A stretch of DNA of 46,617 bases from Gordoniibacillus chartarius (GCF_042432825.1 NZ_JBHLWN010000041.1:1-46617); one strand, 5' to 3'; counted from the first letter of the stretch, positions 16,054 through 25,544 are shown. A program made the numbers and translations. Notes: generated from the sequence alone by a model not told the origin.

Positions 16054-16878
16054 TTATCTGGCCAACGCAAGCCCGCATAACTGAACGGCTGTACACTTGC
16101 GGATCGCTTCGGAGCATGCATCCAGCGTGCTTCCGGTAGTGTAAACATCGTCTACGATGTAGATGCGCATATCCGCCGCGCTGCGGTCAGCCTGCAGGCT
16201 TTGCAGGAGGCTCCGTCCCTCATCGTGTACCGAAAACAATCCGCGCATATCCTTGACCCGCTCCCCCCGGGATTTCAGACTCTGCTTCTCCGTATGCCGG
16301 TTCCGCTGCAGCAGACTCACGACATGCAAACCTGTATGCCTGCCAACTACGCGAGCAAGCTGCTCCGCCTGATTGAAGCCGCGGTCAAGCCGCCGTGCTT
16401 CGCTTATCGGGACGTAAGTCAGCAAAGCATGGCCGGCCTCAATCCCTTCATCCGCGTCAGCTTGAAGATGAAGCCGGTACGCCTGCAGCAAAATCTCGCC
16501 GAGCAGCTCACCCAGCCGTTCATCCCCGCGATACTTGTATCGGGCCAGCCAAGCCTTCATCTCTTCGTCGTAACGGACTGCGCTGCGGTTTCTCAGGAAG
16601 TGGCGTACGCCGCGCCGCGAGCAATCGGGGCAGGTCTCGAACCGCCCGCATACGCTGCATTTCACATCCATATCGCGAATCCAGGAAATCGACCGCCGGC
16701 AGCTGGCGCACAGGCCGCGGATCGGAATCGGGCGTTCGCTTTTCCCGTTTGCATCTGAGTTATATGTATTAGAACAATAGCGGCATATCGATGAGACCGG
16801 CCCGAGCAGACTCGTGAGCCGGTTTGCCCAGCCCTGGAGCCGGTTACGAATCGTTCCTTGCCCCCGTTGCTGTAACAT
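16054..16878 (-). CDS. comFC: ComF family protein (ComFC)
   Basis: 274 aa. Cysteine-rich N-terminus (CRYCSNT, GLCASCRRSISW, CSVCGRFETCPDC) and a C-terminal phosphoribosyltransferase-like domain with the PRPP-loop motif YIVDDVYTTGST. ComFC helps import single-stranded DNA during transformation, with ComFA. It starts 6 bp after comFA; an intervening comFB, present in B. subtilis, is absent. The weak SD (GAGGGG only 2-3 nt away) suggests coupling to comFA. Confidence 0.9.
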   Translation of the reverse strand: MLQQRGQGTIRNRLQGWANRLTSLLGPVSSICRYCSNTYNSDANGKSERPIPIRGLCASCRRSISWIRDMDVKCSVCGRFETCPDCSRRGVRHFLRNRSAVRYDEEMKAWLARYKYRGDERLGELLGEILLQAYRLHLQADADEGIEAGHALLTYVPISEARRLDRGFNQAEQLARVVGRHTGLHVVSLLQRNRHTEKQSLKSRGERVKDMRGLFSVHDEGRSLLQSLQADRSAADMRIYIVDDVYTTGSTLDACSEAIRKCTAVQLCGLALAR

Positions 16879-16884
16879 GTCCCC

Positions 16885-18777
16885 TCAGCCCCCTTGGCCT
16901 TCGATATAGCCTTTGCTTCTCGCCAGCCGATTCATCCTGCGGATTTGCCGCACGGCGGCAACCTGCGACCGGCTTCGCTCCTTCGCCAGGAATGTTACAT
17001 TCCCCGCCGGATCCAGCTTCGACCGGCCGGCACGACCGGCCATTTGGACAAGCGACGTTTCGTCAAACAGCCTCGAATCCGCATCAAGCACAATCACATC
17101 GCTCTTCGGCACGGTCACGCCGCGTTCCAGGATCGTTGTCGTGACCAAGATGCGAATGGTTCCATCCCGGAAAGCCTGCACCTTCTCCGCCCGATCCGGA
17201 TCTTTCGAGGAAGTGCCGGCGACAACAACGGATTTGCAGGTTTCCCGAAGCATCGCCACGACGAATTCCACCAGCGCTATCGCCGGAACGAATACGAATA
17301 GCTGAGCTCCCCGCTTCAGGCTGCTATGGACCGCCGTCACCACCGTCTGCGGCAGCTTGCGGGATTCCTGCATACGCTTAATGGACGGCGATGTACGAAG
17401 CTGCGGCACGGGGAGCGGATGACGATGATACCTTGCCGGTACTTTCACGTGCGGCAGGCGCCCCTTCTCCGCGAGTCGCCGCATTTCCGGCTGAGGCGTT
17501 GCCGACAACAGAATCGTGCGACCGTGCGGCCGGCATGCTTTGCGGGCGGCATGGATAAGCATCGGATTGTTATGAAAGGGGAATGCGTCCATTTCGTCGA
17601 TCACAACCACATCGAAGCCTTCCCGGAAGCGCAGCAGCTGATGTGTCGTCGCGAGTACGATCTCGCCGTTATCCCAACGCTGCACACTGCCGCCATAAAG
17701 AGTTACGACGCGAGCTTGCGGAAAGGCTCTTGCCACCCTGGGGCTTAACTCCAGAATGACATCCTTTCGGGGCGATGCGACCAAAGCTCTGCCACCGGAA
17801 GCAACCGCTGCAGCTAATAGCGGAAACATCATTTCCGTCTTCCCCGCTCCGGTCACGGCCCAAATGAGAAAGTGTCCGCCCTCGTTCTTCGCCGCCAAAA
17901 ACTCGAGTCCCGCTCTCGATGCCTCTGCTTGCGCATCGCTTAATCCCCATGGCTGAAGAAAAGAAGCCATTTGAGCCGCAGTCATTCCCGCCATAGGGTG
18001 ATCAGACCGCCGGCTTATGCCTTTATCGGCAGATGTACCGGCAACCAGAGGCGCGCAGGCTCGCACCCGCCCCATCGTTAGGCATTCTTCGCAATAGGGG
18101 CAAGCTTGTTCACAATACGGACAATGTGTCCAACGAAGCTTGTCCGTACCGCTCCCGCATCGGTTACAGTTCCATACAAACCGATCGCTTGCATCAAGCA
18201 GCCTGTTCAGCCTTGTGGGCATGAACCGGCTAAACGGACTCACCTTCGCCACCTGCAGCCCCGTTTCGATTCGTACAAAGCCTTGCAGCTTGGCCAGCTG
18301 CAGCAAGTACGGCAGCCGGGCGGGAAGTCCCCCATCGCTGCTTACCGTTTCATGATGCTCGGCCAAGGCCACGACTTCCTGGATAAGCAGCTGCCTGCCG
18401 GCCAGCGCAGGAACAAGGCGGCGCATTTGATCATCCATTTCGGCTGCTTTAGCATTGCGACTGCATACGTTCATCGGTGCGGATATATACTCGCCGGCGA
18501 TAGCCGGTATCGGGAAAGGATGTCGGGTTTTGGAGATTGCAGCAGATGTCATGATGGTAGAGGGTAACGAATGAGGTTGTTCTTGATGAATGGTTTGAAG
18601 CAATTGCCGCAGCCATTCAGCTTGTCCGAACGACAAGGAGGACCTAGCGAGCCACAGACTCGCCTTTCCCTCCGTTTGGCTTCGCCAGAACTCGACGTCG
18701 GCTTCCCAGCAGATCGACGTTTGCCAATGCCACAGGTTCGCCGATCCGCTGCGAACAGCATAAAGAGCCGCCTTCAT
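16885..18777 (-). CDS. comFA: DNA-import helicase ComFA
   Basis: 630 aa. The N-terminal half has no recognised domain; then a four-cysteine zinc module and additional cysteines at about 204-232 (CNRCG, CPYCEQACPYCEEC). The helicase core follows: Walker A VTGAGKTE (308-315), DEMD (Walker B), SATPQPEMRR, and C-terminal helicase motifs (TTTILERGVTVP, QMAGRAGR). ComFA is the ATPase that powers DNA passage through the membrane. Context: comFC just downstream, a GT-like gene upstream. Confidence 0.93.
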   Translation of the reverse strand: MKAALYAVRSGSANLWHWQTSICWEADVEFWRSQTEGKASLWLARSSLSFGQAEWLRQLLQTIHQEQPHSLPSTIMTSAAISKTRHPFPIPAIAGEYISAPMNVCSRNAKAAEMDDQMRRLVPALAGRQLLIQEVVALAEHHETVSSDGGLPARLPYLLQLAKLQGFVRIETGLQVAKVSPFSRFMPTRLNRLLDASDRFVWNCNRCGSGTDKLRWTHCPYCEQACPYCEECLTMGRVRACAPLVAGTSADKGISRRSDHPMAGMTAAQMASFLQPWGLSDAQAEASRAGLEFLAAKNEGGHFLIWAVTGAGKTEMMFPLLAAAVASGGRALVASPRKDVILELSPRVARAFPQARVVTLYGGSVQRWDNGEIVLATTHQLLRFREGFDVVVIDEMDAFPFHNNPMLIHAARKACRPHGRTILLSATPQPEMRRLAEKGRLPHVKVPARYHRHPLPVPQLRTSPSIKRMQESRKLPQTVVTAVHSSLKRGAQLFVFVPAIALVEFVVAMLRETCKSVVVAGTSSKDPDRAEKVQAFRDGTIRILVTTTILERGVTVPKSDVIVLDADSRLFDETSLVQMAGRAGRSKLDPAGNVTFLAKERSRSQVAAVRQIRRMNRLARSKGYIEGQGG

Positions 18778-18808
18778 GACTCACCTGCCTATGGAATCTT
18801 GTAACCGG

Positions 18809-19222
18809 TTACTGCTGAAATTGCATCCATTTGGTCAAATCCTCCTGCTGCTGGAGACGAACGACGATCACTTCGTCCTGATCATACAGCCGCAGAAACT
18901 CGTCGACACCTTCGCCGTCGGCTCCGGATTTGCCAATGTTCATCGAATGCTTGCGGGACAGACGCTCGACAATTTGCAGCGTGTCATCCGTCGATCCTTC
19001 GTCCAGCACGGTTGTATCGATACGCCGCCCCTGCAAACTGGAGAAGAAGTACAGCGATCGAACATACCACTCAATCTGTGATTGGTTGTTGTGCGTAATG
19101 AGAACCACGTGGGATTTCTTCCGCTTGCTGAAGCCGCTTTGTTTGCGGATCCGGTAATAGCACAAGTGCAGCAGTACCACAACAGCCCCATAGCAAGCCA
19201 AAATAGCAAACAAACCAAGCAT
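18809..19222 (-). CDS. Membrane-anchored GT2-like fragment of unknown role
   Basis: 137 aa from the ATG at 19222; the frame opens at 19243, but GGGAGGGG is 7 nt before 19222. One N-terminal hydrophobic helix (MLGLFAILACYGAVVVLLHL) is followed by SHVVLITHNNQSQIEWYV and VLDEGSTDDTLQIVERL, the nucleotide-binding half of a GT2 domain. The second half with its DxD metal site and catalytic base is missing, so it may be a non-catalytic remnant or a partner subunit. It ends 31 bp before comFA. Function not recognised; no frameshift or stop visible within it. Confidence 0.7.
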   Translation of the reverse strand: MLGLFAILACYGAVVVLLHLCYYRIRKQSGFSKRKKSHVVLITHNNQSQIEWYVRSLYFFSSLQGRRIDTTVLDEGSTDDTLQIVERLSRKHSMNIGKSGADGEGVDEFLRLYDQDEVIVVRLQQQEDLTKWMQFQQ

Positions 19223-19322
19223 GACAACACCCCTCCCCTTCATCCAAGAGGACTACTACGTTCCCAAGATAGAAGTAGTATATGCCGCCATAACTTGGCA
19301 GGTTCCTATCGTTCGGCCGGCC

Positions 19323-20045
19323 TTAAATCGTAACCCAGCCGTTCTTGATGGAGATAATGACCGCTTGTGTCCGGTCGTCCACTTCCATCTTTTGCAGAAT
19401 GGAGCTAACGTGGTTTTTCACCGTTTTTTCACTAATGAAGAGATTGTCGCCGATCACCTTGTTGCTCTTGCCCTCGGCCATCAGCTTCAAAACCTCCGCC
19501 TCCCGTTTCGTGAGCGGGCTGTTCTCGACGCTTCCGTATTGCAAGCCGCTCTCTTTAATCGCAGCGCTTGGTCCGACGACGCCGACTTCGTCCAAATACG
19601 TCATCCGGCGCAGCTGATTGATCAGCTTCCCTGTCACCTTCGGATGGATAAAAGCGTAGCCGTTCACGACGGAGCGGATCGCGTTCACGAGCGACTCGGC
19701 CTCCATATCCTTCAGAAGATAGCCCGATGCACCTTTGCGAAGCGTTTCGAATACGTAGCTCTCGTCATCGTGAATCGATAAAATAATGACCTTGATGTCC
19801 GGGAAAATCGTCTTCAGCCGCTCTGTCGCGACTACGCCGTTCTCTATCGGCATATTAATGTCCATAAGCACGACGTCCGGCATATATTGATTGCAAAGCT
19901 CGATAACCTGGATGCCGTCGCCGCATTCTGCGATGACTTCCATGTCGCTCTCCATATTAATAATTCGTTTCAAGCCTTCACGGAACAGCTGATGGTCGTC
20001 CGCGAGAATAATGTTTACTTTCTTGGGATTAGTTGCATTATCCAT
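19323..20045 (-). CDS. degU: Response regulator DegU
   Basis: 240 aa from the ATG at 20045. Receiver domain at the N-terminus (VNIILADDHQLFREGLKRII, phosphoacceptor D62 in VVLMDINMP) and a LuxR-type HTH at the C-terminus (SPLTKREAEVLKLMAEGKSN, VKNHVSSILQKMEV). DegU controls competence, exoenzymes and motility in Bacillus. The longer frame to 20153 is not supported; AAGGAGGAT precedes 20045. It overlaps degS by 8 bp, the usual coupled layout. Confidence 0.95.
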   Translation of the reverse strand: MDNATNPKKVNIILADDHQLFREGLKRIINMESDMEVIAECGDGIQVIELCNQYMPDVVLMDINMPIENGVVATERLKTIFPDIKVIILSIHDDESYVFETLRKGASGYLLKDMEAESLVNAIRSVVNGYAFIHPKVTGKLINQLRRMTYLDEVGVVGPSAAIKESGLQYGSVENSPLTKREAEVLKLMAEGKSNKVIGDNLFISEKTVKNHVSSILQKMEVDDRTQAVIISIKNGWVTI

Positions 20046-21207
20046 TCCCGCCCTGATCCTCCTTCGATTCGGTACCGATTGGTAAATACATGGTGATTTT
20101 CGTTCCGGAGTCCTTCTCCGATTCGATTTCCATTCTTCCTTCAAGCAGCTCAAGCCGCTCTTTCATCCCGATGAGTCCGAAATGGTTCTCCTCCGCAAGC
20201 TTCGGCACCATTCTCTCCAAGTTAAAGCCGACGCCGTTGTCCACGATGTACAGCCTCACTTCATCTTGGCCGAACGTCGTTTCCAGCGAAACGAAAGAAG
20301 CCTTCGCATGCTTCACCACATTGGAGAACGCCTCCTGCACCAGACGGAACACAGCCACTTCCATTCCGGACGGCAGACGCGTCTCGCGCCCCTTAAACTC
20401 AAACCTGGTGCGGATCTTCGTCTTCTCCTCAAAATCTTGAACGAACTTCCGAAGCGTCGGCACCAGTCCAAGATCGTCAAGCGCCATCGGCCGAAGGTTG
20501 AAAATCATCTTGCGAACCTCTTCCAGTCCGCCCCGCACTTGACCCTTGAGATCGACCAGCTCTTCCTTGACGGCCTGAAACTCTTCCTTCGCCAGCATGC
20601 GCTCGGCGATTTCCGTCCGGAGCACAACATTAGCCATCGTCTGGGCCATTCCGTCATGAATCTCGCGGGCAATGCGTTTGCGTTCTTCCTCTTGAGCCAA
20701 AATAATCTTTAACCCCAACAGCTGGCGATTCTTGGCGGATTCCAAAATGCGCGTCACTTGATTGAGATCGCCGGACAAGTATTCCAGAACGACGTTGACC
20801 TGCGATACGATCGTCTCCGCTCGTTCAACCTGCTTGTCCACATTCTTGATCCGCTGCTGAAGCTCATCCCGGCGGGCCCTCAGATACATCTCCCGCTCCC
20901 GTGCGGCGGCCAGCTGCGTCTGCAAGGAAGTGGCCGCCTCGTAGGCCACCTTAATATCTTCTTCGCGGAATCGCTGGAAATCGCGGCTTACCTCGGTCAG
21001 CCGCACCCTCGACCGCCTATAATCGATTTCAAGCTTATCGACCTTGTCGATCGTCGCCGACGTCTCCGCCATCACTTCCTGCAGCTCCCGTGTCAGAGCC
21101 TCGCGCTCCTGCCGCGCCGTCTCGGAGATTTCGAAGATTTGATATTTGCTGCTCTCCATCACTTCGATGGCGTTCTTAATAATTTTATCTATTGCATCCG
21201 GCTGCAC
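20038..21207 (-). CDS. degS: Sensor histidine kinase DegS
   Basis: 389 aa, cytoplasmic, no membrane helix. Long N-terminal coiled coil (about 30-150), the DHp motif EEERKRIAREIHDGMAQ with H184 as phosphorylation site, and an HATPase domain (VDNGVGFNLE, LIGMKERLELLEGRMEIESE). The start is GTG behind AAAGGAG. Phosphorylates DegU. The upstream 110 bp has no clear promoter. Confidence 0.95.
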   Translation of the reverse strand: MQPDAIDKIIKNAIEVMESSKYQIFEISETARQEREALTRELQEVMAETSATIDKVDKLEIDYRRSRVRLTEVSRDFQRFREEDIKVAYEAATSLQTQLAAAREREMYLRARRDELQQRIKNVDKQVERAETIVSQVNVVLEYLSGDLNQVTRILESAKNRQLLGLKIILAQEEERKRIAREIHDGMAQTMANVVLRTEIAERMLAKEEFQAVKEELVDLKGQVRGGLEEVRKMIFNLRPMALDDLGLVPTLRKFVQDFEEKTKIRTRFEFKGRETRLPSGMEVAVFRLVQEAFSNVVKHAKASFVSLETTFGQDEVRLYIVDNGVGFNLERMVPKLAEENHFGLIGMKERLELLEGRMEIESEKDSGTKITMYLPIGTESKEDQGGNG

Positions 21208-21317
21208 GGGTCAGGCTCCTTTGTGATGAAGATACATGATGTAGGTCGATCGGGTCCCTTTAATAGTAACATATTTCTACAAGAGTTTGGTAACTTGGCA
21301 TAACAATTTTCTAACAA

Positions 21318-24002
21318 TTATTGCAAATTTACGTTTTGGCTCTTTGGATCCCATTCTACCTTCCAGCCCATATTTTCCGCAATAATGCGCAGCGGCACGA
21401 GAGTCAAGTTGTTGCGGATCACCGGCGCCACTTCTGCCGTAACCCGCCCACCGTTCACCAGTAGGTCGGGACTATCGATCCATAGATCGATCAGCTTCGT
21501 TCCGCGGGTAATCGTAACCTTTCGTTCGTTCGGCTCCCATTCGACATTGGCACCGAGTGCTTCAGCCGCAAACCTCACCGGAATCATCGTATTCCCGTTA
21601 ATGATAATCGGCGCTTGCTCCAGTGTAACCGCCTTGCCGTTAATCGAACCCTTCCGGTTATTGATCGTCAGCTTCACCTGATTGTTGGTTGCTGCCGGCA
21701 TTTGACCCGGATATACGAAGGCGATGTCATCCAAAGCAATTTTCCCTGTCGAAGCGCGTTCGTCTTGATTTTGCTCCGGATTCGCGACATAGATGCTCTT
21801 CAGCGTAATCGGATATTTCAGGCCGGAAGCTTCCGACAGATCGAGACTAACCGTCTTCCAGCCGGACCAGTTGATCGGATTAGCCAGATCCAAGCGATAT
21901 TCTTTGCCGTTCGCGTCCGTGATCAGAGCTCGCAGCCAGTTCAAGCTGTTGTCGCCGTACACCTTCAGCTTCATATATTCAGGGGTTCCGTCGATCTTGG
22001 CGCCGCCCTCCGTTTGGTTGAAAAGAGCGTAAGCCGCCTTCGTTCCGGTCCCCTTGGAGAAATCATAGGCAATCTCAAGCGCATTGTTCGCGCCGGTCGT
22101 TTCGGGTGCTTGTACGATTTGGACGCGGGCCGTCGTTTCCGCCGGGGCTTTGTCCGATGTGGTCATCGTCGCCTTGCCGTCCAGGTTGTACCACATCCGT
22201 TCTTGGCCTACGGGGAGCGCCAGCATCGTGCTGTACCCGTCGTATCGGGCGATTATCTGCGCCAGGGTGCTTCCGCTCAAGCTCGTTACAGTGAGCGCAC
22301 CGTCTTTTACTTCTCCCTTAAACCCTTTCAGCTCCCAGTTGATCAGCTCGGAAGGCACTTCGCGCTTTTGCCCGGATTTCGTCGTTACGGTGACGGGGAG
22401 GCGGAACGTTTCATTTTCCGAAAGAATGAGGTTTGAGCCTCTTATGGACATGCCTGCGATATCGTTCCGGCCGATCACTTGAACGTCGAGACTGGCCTGC
22501 CCTTGGCCCGACGATACGCTCAATTGGGTCGTTCCCGGCTTCGTCGCCGTAAATTCATTACCTGCGAACGTCCCGATCGGCTGCGAGCTGGACCACTGTG
22601 TCGTAATGGCCCCTGCGTCCATCGGATTGTAATACTCGTCGTATGCCTTGAATTGATAAGCGCTCTTTTCTCCAATAAACAGCATCGTTGCGCCGCGCGC
22701 CAGCAAGCCCTTTACGACGGTCGACTTCGGTGCGGTAGAGTATACGCCGACTCCGTTGACTACACGACGTTCCACGCCATTCTGGAGCTTCGCCGTAAGC
22801 TGGGCGCTCGTTTCGCCGAGCGGACGGGATACCATCGTCGTCGAACCGCCTCCGTCCAGCACCATACCTTTCCATACCCCGGCTCTAACCATCGCGTCCT
22901 GCAGCTCGGGAATGGTCATACCGTCACTATCTCCGTTAAGATCAGCCGTGATCAGGTAAACGGTTTTGCTATCCTGCGAATAACCGATTGCCGTGCGGGA
23001 TACCGCAGAGTAACCGGAGAAGCCGTTCAAATCCCGTGTGAAAATGCTAGGCTTCCCATCAAGCACAAGCAGCGTTTGGCCGCCGATCATCATTTTGAAC
23101 GTACTGGGGTCGTAGCCGCGAGAAGCATCCTCGTGCACGATCGCATAGTCGACCTTCAGCGGGTCTCCGACCTTAAGATGCTGCTTCACGTACTCCGTAG
23201 CCTTGCCGTTTGTCTTCAGAATGATAGCGCCTTGCGGAACCAATCCCGGGATCACGCTGTCGATAGCAATCTGCTGAATGATACCGTCTTTCACGAGAAT
23301 TTCGGAAGGAACGACCTGTCCGTCATTCGTGCGGCTCTCCGTCGCAAAATCGCTCGTATACACGAACATCCCGTCAAGCAGGCCGTATTGGCCGTCTACG
23401 CCGTTATTGTCATCATACCAATATGATGTTTTGTTTACGCCGCCCAGCGGGAAGGTGGAGCCGTCTTTGGCCGTTACGGATCCGCGGAAGGAGAACGAAT
23501 CGATGATAGGGCGGTTATTTTTATCCAGCGCGAAAGAGTATAAACCAGCGAGGCCGATAGGAGGTGTCGCCATCAGCTTACCGCCGGCGATCTGCGGACC
23601 GTCAGGCGCTCCTTCAGCTTGCGTGTTATAGAAATCACCGTTAATACCGGCTACAGCGCCGGTTTCCTTGACCATCCCCGATGTCGTATTGCGCTTTGCG
23701 AATTGTCCCCCTGTGCCGGTCATGACATCGAGCTTCACATTCGGATTGGTTACGTCCACTTCGATCACGTTTACTTGTACGGATACCGGCTTCTTGGATC
23801 GGATTGATTGCCATCTGTATTTTTTCAAGATTGCCCCTGCGGTTATCGGTTCTTGGGATACGATGTTCATCGTCGTCGTTGCCTGCGGATCGGCGGCATA
23901 TGCCGTCGAAGCCGGCAGGATGATGCCGTAAGACGTCGATACGCCTGTTATTGTAATTGTAGTCACGAGTACAGTTTGCAGCAGCTTGTTGAACGGTTTC
24001 AT
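21318..24002 (-). CDS. Exported phosphodiester glycosidase with CuAO N1-like C-terminal domain
   Basis: 894 aa from the ATG at 24002. A signal peptide (MKPFNKLLQTVLVTTITITG, then cleavage near STAYA) is followed at about 80-420 by an NAGPA-type phosphodiester glycosidase domain (PF09992), with GINGDFYNT and the signature DGGGSTTMVSRP. Beta-sandwich regions follow, then two copper-amine-oxidase-N-like repeats (MIPVRFAAEALGANVEWEP and LVPLRIIAENMGWKVEWDP). NAGPA enzymes cleave sugar-1-phosphodiester links; a wall or capsule phosphopolymer is a possible substrate. Between metK (upstream) and degS (downstream). An upstream frame to 24041 lacks support. Confidence 0.82.
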   Translation of the reverse strand: MKPFNKLLQTVLVTTITITGVSTSYGIILPASTAYAADPQATTTMNIVSQEPITAGAILKKYRWQSIRSKKPVSVQVNVIEVDVTNPNVKLDVMTGTGGQFAKRNTTSGMVKETGAVAGINGDFYNTQAEGAPDGPQIAGGKLMATPPIGLAGLYSFALDKNNRPIIDSFSFRGSVTAKDGSTFPLGGVNKTSYWYDDNNGVDGQYGLLDGMFVYTSDFATESRTNDGQVVPSEILVKDGIIQQIAIDSVIPGLVPQGAIILKTNGKATEYVKQHLKVGDPLKVDYAIVHEDASRGYDPSTFKMMIGGQTLLVLDGKPSIFTRDLNGFSGYSAVSRTAIGYSQDSKTVYLITADLNGDSDGMTIPELQDAMVRAGVWKGMVLDGGGSTTMVSRPLGETSAQLTAKLQNGVERRVVNGVGVYSTAPKSTVVKGLLARGATMLFIGEKSAYQFKAYDEYYNPMDAGAITTQWSSSQPIGTFAGNEFTATKPGTTQLSVSSGQGQASLDVQVIGRNDIAGMSIRGSNLILSENETFRLPVTVTTKSGQKREVPSELINWELKGFKGEVKDGALTVTSLSGSTLAQIIARYDGYSTMLALPVGQERMWYNLDGKATMTTSDKAPAETTARVQIVQAPETTGANNALEIAYDFSKGTGTKAAYALFNQTEGGAKIDGTPEYMKLKVYGDNSLNWLRALITDANGKEYRLDLANPINWSGWKTVSLDLSEASGLKYPITLKSIYVANPEQNQDERASTGKIALDDIAFVYPGQMPAATNNQVKLTINNRKGSINGKAVTLEQAPIIINGNTMIPVRFAAEALGANVEWEPNERKVTITRGTKLIDLWIDSPDLLVNGGRVTAEVAPVIRNNLTLVPLRIIAENMGWKVEWDPKSQNVNLQ

Positions 24003-24116
24003 GGTGAGTGACAATCTCCTCTCTCCTCGGTCTTGCATCATTTAAATCTCTCTCTATCTAAATATAGACTCTAATTCTAGCAAAAAAGTTACGTTGTTTG
24101 GAGTTAGGTATTTAGT

Positions 24117-24168
24117 AGCAAAATAAAAAACGGCTGCCCTTCTCACGCTCGGGTGAGATGGACAGCCG
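24117..24168 (-). terminator. metK terminator
   Basis: CGGCTGTCC..CTCAC with loop and GTGAG..GGGCAGCCG (24131-24168) followed on the minus strand by TTTTTTATTTTG. Begins 33 nt past the metK stop. Confidence 0.88.
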
Positions 24169-24201
24169 GTGCTTCCGTGCTGATTAAGGTTTAGATTTTG
24201 T

Positions 24202-25407
24202 TTAGCTGAGAGCTTCTGCCTTCAGCAGCTCCGCCTTATCTGTACGCTCCCATGGGAGGTCCACATCGGTACGGCCGAAGTGGCCGTAGGCAGCTGTTTG
24301 CTTGTAAATCGGACGGCGCAGGTCGAGCTGCTTGATGATGCCGGCGGGACGCAGGTCAAAATGCTTCCGAACCAGCTCAACCAGCTTCTCTTCGCTGACT
24401 TTGCCTGTACCGAACGTATCGACTGCGATCGAAACCGGACGGGCTACACCAATCGCGTATGCCAGCTGCACTTCGCACTTATCGGCGAGACCCGCGGCAA
24501 CGATGTTCTTCGCCACATAGCGAGCCGCGTAAGCGCCGGAACGGTCTACCTTCGTAGGATCCTTGCCGGAGAAAGCGCCGCCGCCGTGACGCGCGTAACC
24601 GCCGTACGTGTCGACGATGATTTTGCGGCCTGTAAGACCCGCATCGCCTTGAGGACCACCGATAACGAAACGTCCTGTTGGGTTAATGAAATATTTTGTT
24701 TCCGCATCAATGAGGTTAGCCGGAACGATCGGCCCGATTACCTGCTCTTTCAGATCGCGGACGATTTGCTCATGGGATACGTCTTCACTGTGCTGCGTGG
24801 AAATGACAATCGTATCGACACGAACCGGCTTATCTCCATCATATTCAACCGTTACCTGGGTTTTGCCGTCCGGACGCAGGTATGCCAGCGTGCCGTTCTT
24901 ACGAACTTCCGTGAGGCGGCGTGCCAGTTGATGCGACAGGGAAATCGGCAGCGGCATGAGCTCAGGTGTCTCGTTGACCGCGAAGCCGAACATCAGACCC
25001 TGGTCGCCCGCACCGATCGCTTCGATCTCATCGTCGGTCATTTGGCCTTCGCGAGCTTCAAGCGCCTTGTTTACGCCCATCGCAATGTCAGGGGACTGCT
25101 CGTTGAGCGATACCAGAACGGCGCAAGTTTGGTAGTCAAAGCCATACTTTGCCCGTGTATAGCCGATATCCTTCACCGTTTCCCGTACGATAGATTGAAT
25201 ATCTACATACTCGGAACGGGATGTGATTTCACCAATAACGAGGACCAGCCCCGTAGCTACCGATACTTCACATGCAACACGGGCATTCGGATCGTTCTTC
25301 AAGAACGCATCCAGCACCGAGTCTGAAATCTGATCACAAATTTTATCCGGATGTCCTTCTGTGACTGACTCCGAAGTAAATAAACGTCGACCGCGTGTAT
25401 CCGCCAT
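24202..25407 (-). CDS. metK: S-adenosylmethionine synthetase
   Basis: 401 aa; makes SAM from methionine and ATP. Conserved parts are LFTSESVTEGHPDKICDQIS, GAGDQGLMFGFAVNETPELM, and the P-loop-like GGGAFSGKDPTKVDRSGAYA. The ATG at 25407 is preferred over 25413 because AGGAGGT is 9 nt upstream of it. It needs a promoter to the right; a terminator-like hairpin lies between the promoter candidate and the gene, and no SAM-I riboswitch consensus was seen, which is unusual for metK in this group. Confidence 0.97.
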   Translation of the reverse strand: MADTRGRRLFTSESVTEGHPDKICDQISDSVLDAFLKNDPNARVACEVSVATGLVLVIGEITSRSEYVDIQSIVRETVKDIGYTRAKYGFDYQTCAVLVSLNEQSPDIAMGVNKALEAREGQMTDDEIEAIGAGDQGLMFGFAVNETPELMPLPISLSHQLARRLTEVRKNGTLAYLRPDGKTQVTVEYDGDKPVRVDTIVISTQHSEDVSHEQIVRDLKEQVIGPIVPANLIDAETKYFINPTGRFVIGGPQGDAGLTGRKIIVDTYGGYARHGGGAFSGKDPTKVDRSGAYAARYVAKNIVAAGLADKCEVQLAYAIGVARPVSIAVDTFGTGKVSEEKLVELVRKHFDLRPAGIIKQLDLRRPIYKQTAAYGHFGRTDVDLPWERTDKAELLKAEALS

Positions 25408-25438
25408 GTCCATCGACCTCCTGTTACCTAGTCTCTAC

Positions 25439-25470
25439 AAAAAATGAACCTTTTCCTCTTGGAAAAGGTT
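25439..25470 (-). terminator. Terminator-like hairpin in the metK leader
   Basis: Perfect 10-bp stem (AACCTTTTCC, 25447-25456 and 25461-25470) with a 4-nt loop, then CATTTTTTG on the minus strand. It may end the SASP transcript, or act as an attenuator for metK. Confidence 0.7.
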
Positions 25471-25494
25471 ACATGCTTTGAACCTCAATTTATG

Positions 25495-25523
25495 ATGTTA
25501 CTCTATTTGTCGATACCTGTCAA
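25495..25523 (-). promoter_or_regulatory. Sigma-A-like promoter between SASP and metK
   Basis: TTGACA (25518-25523), 17-nt spacer, TAACAT (25495-25500). The -35 is exact, the -10 is 4/6. The transcript would begin about 17 nt before the terminator-like hairpin. Confidence 0.5.
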
Positions 25524-25544
25524 TAAATTAGTTGAATTATGCCA

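Noticed and set aside
22479..23426. 315-codon plus-strand frame
   Set aside because: Antisense to the phosphodiester glycosidase gene and Arg-rich, typical of a shadow frame.
25408..25544. SAM-I (S-box) riboswitch for metK
   Set aside because: The expected conserved core was not found in either orientation; a covariance model would decide.
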